A stretch of DNA of 22,394 nucleotides from Kangiella sp. GTDB lineage: Bacteria; Pseudomonadota; Gammaproteobacteria; Enterobacterales; Kangiellaceae. Of this stretch, positions 7,061 through 14,957 are shown one piece after another. The notes below the pieces were generated by a model. That model was not told the DNA's origin and searched no databases. It saw only the letters and a list, made by a program, of their open reading frames with translations. Numbering within the stretch: position 1 is the first letter of the stretch; each line of letters opens with the position of its first letter. The stretch is taken from NCBI GenBank assembly GCA_002733465.1, contig NVVT01000007.1, forward strand, positions 126,318 to 148,711, written 5' to 3'. The translations under genes and the position numbers were made by a program.

Positions 7061-7486
7061 TTAGGCCACTGTAGCCTTAAAAGCATGCTCTTTCATTGTT
7101 GAAGCTACAATTCGAAAGGTATCAACCCATGCTTGGCGAGTTTCGTGTGTAAAGTCATCACCTAACCCTACTCTTAAAGTGTAAAGTAATGCGTTTCCTA
7201 CTGGTGTGAAATGTTCTGCTTTAACGCCATATTGAACATGATTATCGGCTAATCGTTGCAAAACTGGGACTAGTTTATTTAAATCATCTAGTCCTTTAAC
7301 AGCCATACCGAGCATCGTCATTAATTTTTTTCCTTGCTCTTTGAGGTTACCTTTAAAAAGGGGTTTTACCTCAGGTGCATATTCAAATAGTTTTTTATAA
7401 AAAATATCGGCAGCCTTTTCGGCGATTGGTACAACTTTGTTAAAGCTACTTTGAACAAGTTGTTTTTGCCTTAAAGTAATAGACAT
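7061..7486 (-). CDS. Single-domain bacterial haemoglobin
   Basis: A 141-residue globin of the flavohaemoglobin/Vitreoscilla-haemoglobin type, without the reductase domain. Key haem residues are visible: the probable B10 tyrosine Y30, CD1 phenylalanine F44, E7 glutamine Q51 and the proximal histidine H83 in the motif DNHVQYGVKAEHF. Such proteins bind O2 or NO and serve in oxygen delivery or nitric oxide defence; the exact role here is inference. The start ATG follows aaggagtatgaggat, a strong ribosome site. It stands alone on the minus strand between two plus-strand units, with a truncated copy of itself immediately downstream. Confidence 0.92.
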   Translation of the reverse strand: MSITLRQKQLVQSSFNKVVPIAEKAADIFYKKLFEYAPEVKPLFKGNLKEQGKKLMTMLGMAVKGLDDLNKLVPVLQRLADNHVQYGVKAEHFTPVGNALLYTLRVGLGDDFTHETRQAWVDTFRIVASTMKEHAFKATVA

Positions 7487-7648
7487 ATCCTCATACTCCT
7501 TAATAACTAACCAAAAACAGTGGTAGCCAATTTTAATAGATTACTTTTAGTTTAGCTTAGGTATCCCGTTCTTGCGTCTTCTTGTTAGATAAAATCGTTA
7601 TTAAACATTTTATTTTTATTGTATTTTATTAGATTACTTGTTATTTTG

Positions 7649-7665
7649 TGTGCATGTGATGCACA
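7649..7665. promoter_or_regulatory. 17-bp palindrome upstream of the RHH-like gene, candidate operator
   Basis: Seven-base arms tgtgcat (7649-7655) and atgcaca (7659-7665) flank gtg, all matching. It lies 51 bases before the ATG of a ribbon-helix-helix-like gene, where an autoregulatory operator would be expected. The upstream AT-rich stretch 7590-7640 could hold the promoter, though I see no clear consensus boxes. The remaining part of 7487-7715 shows no other feature. Confidence 0.45.
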
Positions 7666-7715
7666 TACCCAACCCTTCTCCTAACAAACAAGATAAGTTA
7701 ATAAACGAGATAAAT

Positions 7716-8009
7716 ATGGCTAAGGCAACAGAGCGTGTACCAGTTTTGGTAACACTTAAAGAAAAGCAACAAATAGCATTAAAAGCAAAATCCATCGGTA
7801 TATCCGTTGGTGAACTTATGCGTCGAGCGACTACGGCTTATAAACCAACAGAAAATGAAAAACTCTTTGAATCGATGATGTTTCATATGAATGAAGCGAC
7901 AGATAAAGCAGAAATAATGATTGATGAATCAATCGATTTTATTAAACAGTCACAATTAAGGATCGCGCAACTAGAAAGCGACGCTAAGAACAAACAAAAG
8001 AGGAAATAA
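7716..8009 (+). CDS. Small ribbon-helix-helix / MobC-like protein
   Basis: A 97-residue protein from the ATG at 7716. A longer reading from 7638 is possible but would run through the palindrome and has no ribosome site. Residues 1-45 have the pattern of a ribbon-helix-helix fold: a beta strand (ERVPVLVTL), then two helices with a GISVGELMRRA turn, as in MobC relaxosome accessory proteins and Arc/CopG-like DNA-binding proteins. The C-terminal half is a charged helix (MNEATDKAEIMIDESIDFIKQ) ending in a basic tail. No relaxase is nearby, so a mobilisation role is unlikely. A chromosomal DNA-binding regulator is more plausible. It is three bases from the next small gene and probably co-translated with it. 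Confidence 0.65.
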   Translation: MAKATERVPVLVTLKEKQQIALKAKSIGISVGELMRRATTAYKPTENEKLFESMMFHMNEATDKAEIMIDESIDFIKQSQLRIAQLESDAKNKQKRK

Positions 8010-8012
8010 GAA

Positions 8013-8192
8013 ATGGGCATAACCGAAAGAATGATGGAATCTGTCACCAAAGTAATTAGATTGGGGACAAAGTTTGAAATTTTAGCCACTAATGCCAAAG
8101 AGCAACAACAAAGAATCGAAACACTTACAGAGCGAGTGATTAAGCTTGAAGTAGCGTTAGACCTATCATTGAACGCTCAAAGCACTAAATAA
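8013..8192 (+). CDS. Small coiled-coil protein, 59 aa, unknown function
   Basis: A short frame starts MGITERMMESVTKVIRLG and ends LSLNAQSTK. It has a good ribosome site (aggaaataag, overlapping the end of the previous gene) three bases after the RHH-like gene. The central region (AKEQQQRIETLTERVIKLE) has heptad-like spacing of I, L, V and L and should form a coiled coil. There is no signal peptide or membrane segment. The tight coupling suggests a partner of the RHH-like protein, for example an oligomerisation or adaptor subunit. I do not know a characterised homologue. Confidence 0.7.
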   Translation: MGITERMMESVTKVIRLGTKFEILATNAKEQQQRIETLTERVIKLEVALDLSLNAQSTK

Positions 8193-8212
8193 TAAATTAA
8201 CGGTGAATTCAA

Positions 8213-9928
8213 ATGTCTGTCGAAAAACAAAAAAGTAAACGAGCAAAGAAACCCAGTACTATCAGAATTGGCAAACGCTATCGCCCGACTCGGTTAGCTG
8301 AAAAATATGATGCGATAGTGATCGGATCTGGTATTGGCGGATTAACAACAGCTGCTAGTTTATCTGAAATGGGTCAAAAAGTATTGGTATTAGAGCAACA
8401 TTACACTGCGGGCGGTTTTACCCACGCTTATTCCCGAGAAGGTTACGAATGGGACGTCGGTGTTCATTATATTGGTGATGTGGGCTATCCCACAATGAGC
8501 CGAAAACTGTTTGATTTTGTTAGTAATGGTAATTTGAAATGGGCTACGATGGATAAAGTTTATGATCGTATATTTTTAGGCGAAGAGTCATTCGATTTAA
8601 TTGCTGGTAAAGAATCATTTAGAGACGAAATGCACAAAAGGTTTCCTGATGAAAAAGAAGTAATCAACAAATACTTAATCATGCTAAGTAAAGCTAACAA
8701 GGGAATGCGTTGGTTTACTTTAAGTAAACTATTAAAACCTTGGCAACAAAAATTAATGATGCCATTGTTTAAATTGCTTTTACCTAATAGTTTTAACCGC
8801 ACCACCTATGAAGTATTGCGAGAATTGACCTCAAATGAAAAGCTTATCGCGGTATTAACTGGTCAATGGGGCGATAGTGGCGTACCACCTAAAAAAAGTA
8901 GTTTTATCATTCATTGTTTGATAGCCAAACATTACCTTAATGGAGGTTTTTATCCTGTTGGCGGTGCATCAAAAATGGCGGAAACCATCATTCCGCAAAT
9001 CCAAGCTAGTGGTGGAGAAGTTTTCACTTATGCTGAAGTCTCAAGTATTATCATTGAGAACAATCGAGCCGTTGGTGTGAAAATGAAAGACGGTACAGAG
9101 ATTACTGCTCCACAGATTATTAGTAATGCGGGTGCATTCAATACCTATCAAAAATTATTGCCAGAAGAAACAGCAAAACATTTTGGTTACGATAAAAAAC
9201 TGAAAAAAATCGCACCCTCTTGTACCAATATTGGCCTTTTTATTGGTTTAAAGGGAGACCCTAAATCATTGGGTTTACCAAAAACTAATTTTTGGATTTA
9301 TCTCGATCAAAATCATGACAAAAATGTCAGTGATTTTTTTGAAGATGCTAATTTTGAAAACCCTAACATGCCTCTCCCTGTTATTTATATATCCTTTCCA
9401 TCGGCCAAAGATCCAAGTTTTGCGGAGCGATATCCTAATCGTTCAACCATTGAAATCGTCGCTCCCGCATCTTACAAAATGTTTGAGAAATGGAAAGGCA
9501 CAGCTTGGGGAAAGCGTGGAGAAGATTATGAAAACTATGTTGAACAATTATCTGAATTAATGTTACAAGCGTTATACAAAAAAATGCCTCAACTCGAAGG
9601 GAAAGTAGATTATTTTGAAGCATCAACGCCTCTTTCAACTGAATTCTTTTGCTTTTATGATCGAGGTGAAATCTATGGGTTAGAACATGATCCTTCACGT
9701 TTTAAACAGGGTTGGTTACAACCTAAATCACAAGTTCCTGGATTGTGGTTGACGGGACAAGATGTTTTATCATGCGGTGTTGCTGGTGCGATGATTGCTG
9801 GATTTTTGACGGCCGTTCAAATGCTTGGTTGGAAAAAAGGCATCAAGTTAGCTAAGCAAGTGATGTCTGCCAAACCGGAACCAAAAGAAGGTTGGGTGGT
9901 TATCGAGCCTAAAACATCTGATGTTTAA
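8213..9928 (+). CDS. FAD-dependent oxidoreductase, retinol saturase / CrtI-like
   Basis: A 571-residue flavoprotein of the phytoene desaturase superfamily. After a basic N-terminal tail (about 30 residues rich in K and R) comes the dinucleotide-binding motif VIGSGIGGLTTAASL (G38, G40, G43), with E61 ending the second strand. The following block EQHYTAGGFTHAYSR and WDVGVHYIGD closely resembles retinol saturases (all-trans-retinol 13,14-reductase) and carotenoid isomerases. The C-terminal FAD block is GLWLTGQDVLSCGVAGAM. It is predicted to reduce, desaturate or isomerise a polyene or long unsaturated lipid. The gene starts 20 bases after the small coiled-coil gene and ends 15 bases before the haloalkane dehalogenase, suggesting one transcript. 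The substrate is unknown. Confidence 0.88.
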   Translation: MSVEKQKSKRAKKPSTIRIGKRYRPTRLAEKYDAIVIGSGIGGLTTAASLSEMGQKVLVLEQHYTAGGFTHAYSREGYEWDVGVHYIGDVGYPTMSRKLFDFVSNGNLKWATMDKVYDRIFLGEESFDLIAGKESFRDEMHKRFPDEKEVINKYLIMLSKANKGMRWFTLSKLLKPWQQKLMMPLFKLLLPNSFNRTTYEVLRELTSNEKLIAVLTGQWGDSGVPPKKSSFIIHCLIAKHYLNGGFYPVGGASKMAETIIPQIQASGGEVFTYAEVSSIIIENNRAVGVKMKDGTEITAPQIISNAGAFNTYQKLLPEETAKHFGYDKKLKKIAPSCTNIGLFIGLKGDPKSLGLPKTNFWIYLDQNHDKNVSDFFEDANFENPNMPLPVIYISFPSAKDPSFAERYPNRSTIEIVAPASYKMFEKWKGTAWGKRGEDYENYVEQLSELMLQALYKKMPQLEGKVDYFEASTPLSTEFFCFYDRGEIYGLEHDPSRFKQGWLQPKSQVPGLWLTGQDVLSCGVAGAMIAGFLTAVQMLGWKKGIKLAKQVMSAKPEPKEGWVVIEPKTSDV

Positions 9929-9943
9929 TAATAGAGAACGAAT

Positions 9944-10882
9944 ATGAAATCACTAAGAACACCCGATAGCGCTTTCAAGCGATTGGCCAATTACCGTTTT
10001 GAACCTAACTATATAGACATAGAGTGCCCTACTTTTTCGGCGTCTATCTCTCAACAATTAAGAATGCATTATGTCGACGAAGGCGATAAGAATGCGGATC
10101 CCGTATTGATGATGCACGGCGAGCCAACTTGGTCTTATTTATATCGGCATATGATCCCAATTTGCGCAGCCGCAGGTCACAGAGTAATTGCTCCTGACTT
10201 GATTGGATTTGGTAAGTCGGATAAGCCAACTAAACAATCGGATTATTCTTATCAATCTCACATGGATTGGATGACAGCATTCATCACTCAACTCGACCTG
10301 AAAAATATCACGCTAGTTTGTCAAGATTGGGGATCGTTAATCGGCTTACGATTGGCTGCAGAAAACCCTGAGCGATTTAAAGCCATAGTTCTCGGAAACG
10401 GTGCGTTACCAACCGGTGATAAGCCTGCAAATAAAGCGTTTAAACTCTGGAAAACTTTCGCTAGTTATAGTCCTTGGTTTCCCATTGGTAAAATTATTAA
10501 TTCCGCCAGTTTTCGAAGCTTGGGTAAAGATGAAGTAAACGCCTACAACGCGCCATTTCCTTCGGCGAAATACAAAGCGGGAGCTAGAGCATTTCCGAAA
10601 TTAGTACCGGTAACAAAAAACGATCCGGCAAGTGAAGCCAATAGAAAAGCGTGGGAAGTTTTTAGCCAATGGGAAAAACCTTTTTTAACCACGTTTAGTA
10701 ACGGTGATCCGATTATGCGTGGCGGTGATAAGGTGATGCAAAATCATATTCCCGGAACCAAAGGAATGCCACATGTCACCTTAGTCGGCGGACACTTCCT
10801 TCAAGAAGACTCACCTACAGAATTTGCCCAAGCGATCAATTCGTTTCTGGCAAAAGAAGTTAAGCAATATTATCGGCCATAA
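9944..10882 (+). CDS. Haloalkane dehalogenase (HLD-I-like alpha/beta hydrolase)
   Basis: Predicted to hydrolyse a carbon-halogen bond to alcohol and halide in the cytoplasm. The alpha/beta hydrolase body is complete at 312 residues: oxyanion motif HGEPTWSYLYR (E60), nucleophile D128 in CQDWGSLIG with the halide-binding tryptophan W129, acid D255 in FSNGDPIM and base H284 in GGHFLQED. The acid placement after strand 7 and an additional W169 in the cap fit the HLD-I group. The ATG follows agagaacga. It is the last gene of the RHH/coiled-coil/FAD-oxidoreductase unit and its 3' end overlaps the convergent hydrolase by 23 bases. Activity on a halogenated substrate is inferred, not shown. Confidence 0.85.
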   Translation: MKSLRTPDSAFKRLANYRFEPNYIDIECPTFSASISQQLRMHYVDEGDKNADPVLMMHGEPTWSYLYRHMIPICAAAGHRVIAPDLIGFGKSDKPTKQSDYSYQSHMDWMTAFITQLDLKNITLVCQDWGSLIGLRLAAENPERFKAIVLGNGALPTGDKPANKAFKLWKTFASYSPWFPIGKIINSASFRSLGKDEVNAYNAPFPSAKYKAGARAFPKLVPVTKNDPASEANRKAWEVFSQWEKPFLTTFSNGDPIMRGGDKVMQNHIPGTKGMPHVTLVGGHFLQEDSPTEFAQAINSFLAKEVKQYYRP

Positions 10883-11654
10883 TTAATTTTTTCAGAAAAT
10901 TGACGGTCTCATCTGGTTGTTCTAGTGGAAAAAGGTGACGACCTTCAAAACCAATCAATTCGAAGTTAGGGTGCGTCTTCTTCCACCAAGCAATATCACT
11001 TTCCCACAACAAATCTCCCTTTTCCGCAAAGATAAGGGTCGCTTTTATGTGGCTCATTTTCTTTGGGAAGTTAACCACTAAATTTCTAAATATATCTGCT
11101 TCAACAGCGGCCTTAAAGCTTAATTCCACACCGCCTTCACACTCGACTAATCCATGTTCAACATAGCTAGCAAAACACTCTTTGTGAAAATTTTTAAATA
11201 AAGGCTTCTCTTTCCAATAATTAAAAGCTTCTTCTTTATTTGAAAATTTAGCTCTTCGATTAGTCGCTTTTTGTACTGGGCCATATCGTTGCCACAAACC
11301 AAGAAAACGAGCTATTCCGACGCCGAGTCGCTTATTGTGGCTAAATAATGGTGGATCGATCAAGATTATCCTTTCAAATAAATCAGGTCTTTCTGAAGCT
11401 GCAAGCATAAGAGTTGCACCTCCAGCAGAATGTCCAATTCCGACCACTGGCTCATTAAAATTTACGTCAAGATGCTCAATAAGCTCGTCTTTTAAAAAAC
11501 CGTTATTAGCTTTATTGTGGGACGGTTTATGACCAATGATATTGATGAAATCTATTTCAGCGAAATCCATCTTAGCAAAGAGATATTCGTAAGTTCGCGA
11601 GGGGAAACCGTTAGCGGCTGCAAAATGTATTTTTTTCATTATAAGATTATCCAT
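10860..11654 (-). CDS. Alpha/beta hydrolase, substrate unknown
   Basis: A 264-residue alpha/beta hydrolase. The nucleophile elbow is GIGHSAGGATLM with S76. The C-terminal GRHLFPLEQP supplies the probable catalytic histidine, and IFAEKGDLLW the acidic residue. The N-terminal FAAANGFPSRTYEYL block is seen in a common bacterial subfamily of putative esterases. No signal peptide is visible, so it is cytoplasmic. The start is uncertain: ATGs at 11654 and 11639 both lack a clear Shine-Dalgarno sequence. It converges on the haloalkane dehalogenase with a 23-base overlap of the 3' ends and is divergent from the DUF4426 gene, sharing a 44-base promoter gap. Confidence 0.85.
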   Translation of the reverse strand: MDNLIMKKIHFAAANGFPSRTYEYLFAKMDFAEIDFINIIGHKPSHNKANNGFLKDELIEHLDVNFNEPVVGIGHSAGGATLMLAASERPDLFERIILIDPPLFSHNKRLGVGIARFLGLWQRYGPVQKATNRRAKFSNKEEAFNYWKEKPLFKNFHKECFASYVEHGLVECEGGVELSFKAAVEADIFRNLVVNFPKKMSHIKATLIFAEKGDLLWESDIAWWKKTHPNFELIGFEGRHLFPLEQPDETVNFLKKLIMADNIA

Positions 11655-11698
11655 GATATTATTGAATGACGTAACCGTTTTTAATACAACTCAATAAA

Positions 11699-12184
11699 AT
11701 GAAAAAAATTCATCCAAAATTCTTTGGCATATATATCATATTTGCTCTTTTCACTAATAGCCTATTAGCAAACGAACAGCAAGTTGGCGAATATACCGTT
11801 CATTACAATTTATTCAACTCTTCGATGATTACTCCAGAAGTAGCGACTCAATATAAACTTAAACGAAGTAAGAATATTGCTTTACTCAATATCAGCGTGG
11901 TAAGAAATTCTACTGGTTCAGAGTCAGATTTAAGTTCCGACTCAAGCACTGCTCCAGATAAAGTGGTTGGCGTAATCAGTAATGTATTTGGTCAAGGACA
12001 AAGCCTGTCAGGTCAACACAAAGGCTTAGCGTTTAGAGAAATTAGAGAAGAAACAGCCGTTTATTATATAGCTCAGATCCCTGTTTTTCACGGAGAACGC
12101 TTAAGTTTTGATATCCAAGTTCAACCTGAAAAGAAAGGCAAACTGATACCTATTAGCTTTAAACAACAGATTTTTATTGAGTAA
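11699..12184 (+). CDS. DUF4426 exported protein
   Basis: A 161-residue exported protein with a hydrophobic signal peptide (residues about 7-24) and likely cleavage after SLLA. The mature part matches the DUF4426 family through GEYTVHYNLFNSSMITPEVA, the LKRSKNIALLNISVV block, and FREIREETAVYYIAQIPVFHGE near the C terminus. DUF4426 proteins are small periplasmic proteins common in gammaproteobacteria with no established function. An inserted serine/aspartate-rich loop (SESDLSSDSSTAPD) is unusual for the family as I remember it. No clear ribosome site precedes the ATG. Confidence 0.82.
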   Translation: MKKIHPKFFGIYIIFALFTNSLLANEQQVGEYTVHYNLFNSSMITPEVATQYKLKRSKNIALLNISVVRNSTGSESDLSSDSSTAPDKVVGVISNVFGQGQSLSGQHKGLAFREIREETAVYYIAQIPVFHGERLSFDIQVQPEKKGKLIPISFKQQIFIE

Positions 12185-12328
12185 TGTGTTTATTAAAAAA
12201 GCATTTTATTAAATAATAATTCTCACTTCTGTCAACCAATCCACTCCAACCTCGTTTTAACTCCTGAAACTAACCAATTTAGTCAAATTTCATTGGCGTA
12301 ATTTAAACAAATAGTCCAGGAGTCAGAT

Positions 12329-14206
12329 ATGTTCAATCAATTCAAAATGTTATTTTTTGCAGTCATTATTTGCGGTTTAACCGCTTGTGGCGGAAGTTCA
12401 AGTACCCAAGAACCTGAAGTTGCTACAACACCACCCGATCCAGGAACGGAATGTACGACTCAGGATGAAGATGATCCCGATGAAGATTGTGGAACTTTGC
12501 TTCTTGGATTAACCGACGCTGATGGCGATTTTTTAACTTACTCTGTCAACGTTGTTGGCTTAGAACTAACACGAGCCGATGGCGTTACCGTTTCAATTCT
12601 ACCGACTTCGCAAACGATTGATTTTGCAGACTATGTTGAAGTCAGTGAATTAGCCGCGGCAGCCTCTATCCCTGTTGGAATTTACACCTCGGGAACCATA
12701 ACGCTCGATTACACTAACGCAGATGTGCAAGTTGAAAAAGGCGGCGAGTCTAATAGTGCATTGATGTTAGATACCGATGGTGTGGTTTTGACGACCGAAA
12801 CTTTAGCTCTTCAATTGGATGAAGGAAACCGTCTTGTCATTGCTCGACGTAGACCTGCTCTTTTTGAAATCGATTTTAATTTAGCAGCTTCTCACACTGT
12901 AAATTTAGAGTCTGACCCAATAGAAGTCACCACAGAACCTTATATCATTGCTGAAGTCGATCCGATCATCAATAAAGAGTTTCGAGTCCGTGGTCCATTA
13001 ATTCGTGTTGATGAAGCTGAGTCTTATTTTAGAATCGCAGTGCGTCCTTTCCATCATCAATCCAGTAGAAATGGCGGAGTCAACGAGACCACTAATGATG
13101 ACACTAATTTTGAAATTGATGGCGAAGCGTATCTAGGCGCTGATGGTTTAACACAAATGGCTTCAATGCCAGAAGGCACACCAACGATTACTTTTGGTGT
13201 ATTTAATCGTTCGGAAGACAGCTTTACAGCAATTAGCGTTGTTGCAGGTTCCAGCGTTCCCGGTGCAGAGTTTGATGGTGCGACAGGCGGAGTCGTTATA
13301 GCAAGAGATGGTAATACTTTACGAGTTAAAGGTGCATCGGTTATTCGTACTGATGGACAAGTGATATTTGATGATGGAATAAGCATCATTGTTGCAGATA
13401 CAACAAAGGTATTTAAAAATAGACGCATCACCGAAGAGTTAACTATCGCTGACATTTCAGTCGGTCAATCCATTAATGTGCTCGGTAATATGACGCAAGA
13501 TGGTGATGAGTTAATTTTAGACGCCACCGAAGGCGTAGTTAAAATGAACATCACTTTTGCATCGGGTCACACAGTCAGCAATGACGGCGCAACTTTAACA
13601 CTCGACTTACAAGCGCTTCAAGGTCGTAGACCTGGCACCTTTGATTTCTCAGGTACTGGCATTGATTCAACTTTTGATGCTGATGTAGATAACTATGAAT
13701 TCAATATTGATGGTTTTACAGTCTCCGGTGTTGAAGCAAATGACCCGGTAAGAGTGAGTGGTTACGTCGCACCATTTGCAACGGCTCCTGCTGACTTTAA
13801 TGCGCTAACGGTTATCAATTATGCAGAAGCTAGAAGCCAAATTTTTGTGAATTGGCCTGATGGTGATGATGTTATAGCATTTTCTGAAATTACTAGTGAA
13901 AGCTTGATCATCAACACGGATAACGAAGGTGAAGGTGCTGTTTACACATTAATTCAAGGTGGGATCAGAACAGATATCAGTACTTTCGAAAACGCTGTTG
14001 TTATCCAACCAAAGGGAACACGCGGTCTATTCACTATTAAAACGGAATCAGGTATCACTGTGTTTTCTAACTTCGCTGATTTCACTAGTTTCCTTCAACT
14101 TAAATTAGATGAAGGTAGCGTGATTGATTTAATGCATACCAATGGTGGGTTTTCGTTAGACAGCTCAATATTGTCAGCAGTCAAAGTCGCAATCAAGCTA
14201 AAGTAA
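12329..14206 (+). CDS. Large DUF4382-like surface lipoprotein
   Basis: A 625-residue predicted lipoprotein with lipobox LTAC (C20), followed by a short linker rich in D, E, P and T containing a cysteine-flanked acidic stretch (residues about 40-56). The first domain (LLLGLTDADGDFLTYSVNVVGLEL to about residue 140) resembles DUF4382. The rest is beta-rich, with several repeated OB-like or DUF5666-like turns (GQSINVLGNMTQDGDELIL and NDPVRVSGYVAP). There are no catalytic motifs. It is probably an outer-membrane or surface structural protein. The ATG has aggagtcagat before it, a strong site. The gene is followed by an intergenic repeat and then the sigma-factor operon, and there is no sign of co-transcription with either neighbour. 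Confidence 0.75.
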   Translation: MFNQFKMLFFAVIICGLTACGGSSSTQEPEVATTPPDPGTECTTQDEDDPDEDCGTLLLGLTDADGDFLTYSVNVVGLELTRADGVTVSILPTSQTIDFADYVEVSELAAAASIPVGIYTSGTITLDYTNADVQVEKGGESNSALMLDTDGVVLTTETLALQLDEGNRLVIARRRPALFEIDFNLAASHTVNLESDPIEVTTEPYIIAEVDPIINKEFRVRGPLIRVDEAESYFRIAVRPFHHQSSRNGGVNETTNDDTNFEIDGEAYLGADGLTQMASMPEGTPTITFGVFNRSEDSFTAISVVAGSSVPGAEFDGATGGVVIARDGNTLRVKGASVIRTDGQVIFDDGISIIVADTTKVFKNRRITEELTIADISVGQSINVLGNMTQDGDELILDATEGVVKMNITFASGHTVSNDGATLTLDLQALQGRRPGTFDFSGTGIDSTFDADVDNYEFNIDGFTVSGVEANDPVRVSGYVAPFATAPADFNALTVINYAEARSQIFVNWPDGDDVIAFSEITSESLIINTDNEGEGAVYTLIQGGIRTDISTFENAVVIQPKGTRGLFTIKTESGITVFSNFADFTSFLQLKLDEGSVIDLMHTNGGFSLDSSILSAVKVAIKLK

Positions 14207-14220
14207 GTTGCTACTTTAAT

Positions 14221-14305
14221 GTAGGGTGGGCAGGTTATCGCCAAGGACGGTGTGTATCCTGATTATTGTATGGAACAATAAAAGGTTTATTGCCCACCAT
14301 TTTTT
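14221..14305. repeat. Imperfect inverted repeat with ggtgggca / tgcccacc ends
   Basis: Bases 14225-14232 (ggtgggca) are the exact reverse complement of 14291-14298 (tgcccacc), enclosing about 58 bases. The left end gtagggtgggca resembles a family of intergenic repeats seen in many proteobacteria. The right arm is followed by attttttgg, so on the plus strand it could also end the transcript of the upstream lipoprotein gene. Confidence 0.55.
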
Positions 14306-14402
14306 GGTTTAAGATAAAATACCCAATATGTACATAATCAAACCAATGATGTATTCTCAAAGCAATCACTATTCACTGTCTAGAATGGATAAACAGTCCA
14401 AA

Positions 14403-14957
14403 ATGAATAGCTTGAATTATGAGGAACGCATCCTGGAATTAACCATTGAACAGTTTTTGAAAGAAGTGCAGAGCAAAGCATTTCGCATGGCAGAAATCGC
14501 CACAAAAAACCAAGCGGATGCGCTGGATATTGTTCAAGATACTATGATTAAATTAGTTGAAAAATATTCTGACAAACCGAGTAACGAATGGAAGCCTCTT
14601 TTTTATAGAATATTACAAAGTAAAACCATGGACTATTTTCGAAAAAAAACCATTCAAAATAAAATATTTTTTTGGCGAAATAATCAATCTTCTGATGAAG
14701 ACTTTATAGATGAAATTGATAATGCATCCGATCATATTACGCCAGAAAGAGAACTCGATGGACGCAATGATTTAAAAGTTGTATCGAAAGCACTGAAAAA
14801 ATTAGCACCGCGCCAACAGCAATGTTTTATGTTAAGAAGTTGGGAAGGTTTAAGTGTTAAAGAAACCGCTTTAGCCATGGGTTGCAGTGATGGTAGTGTG
14901 AAGACACATTACTCGAGAGCAAAAGAAGCATTAAAGAAAGCATTAGGTGATTTATGA
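14403..14957 (+). CDS. Sigma-70 family RNA polymerase sigma factor (ECF-like)
   Basis: Region 2 is seen in ADALDIVQDTMIKLVEKY and the following WKPLFYRILQSKTMDYFRKK. Region 4 is LKKLAPRQQQCFMLRSWEGL followed by the helix-turn-helix SVKETALAMGCSDGSVKTHY. Only regions 2 and 4 are present, as in ECF sigma factors. Upstream in-frame ATGs exist at 14328, 14346, 14349 and 14382. I chose 14403 as the closest to the family start, but none has a good ribosome site. The stop overlaps the next start as ATGA, so translation is coupled to the membrane anti-sigma-like gene. It probably controls an envelope-related regulon. The signal it answers is unknown. Confidence 0.88.
   Translation: MNSLNYEERILELTIEQFLKEVQSKAFRMAEIATKNQADALDIVQDTMIKLVEKYSDKPSNEWKPLFYRILQSKTMDYFRKKTIQNKIFFWRNNQSSDEDFIDEIDNASDHITPERELDGRNDLKVVSKALKKLAPRQQQCFMLRSWEGLSVKETALAMGCSDGSVKTHYSRAKEALKKALGDL

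Noticed and set aside
7638..7715. N-terminal extension of the RHH-like protein starting at 7638
   Set aside because: It would read through the palindrome at 7649-7665, has no ribosome site, and its residues do not look like part of an RHH domain. The ATG at 7716 starts exactly before the beta strand.
7716..8192. RHH-like plus small protein considered as a toxin-antitoxin pair
   Set aside because: The second product is a coiled coil without any toxin signature (RelE, MazF, HipA or PIN residues) and is too short for those folds, so I do not call it a toxin.
9435..9698. Minus-strand open frame inside the FAD oxidoreductase
   Set aside because: It is a shadow of the conserved flavoprotein frame without a start signal or similarity to a known protein.
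13057..13455. Minus-strand open frame of 132 codons inside the lipoprotein gene
   Set aside because: It lies fully within a well-supported coding region, has no ribosome site, and its residues show no protein-like pattern. It is a shadow frame.
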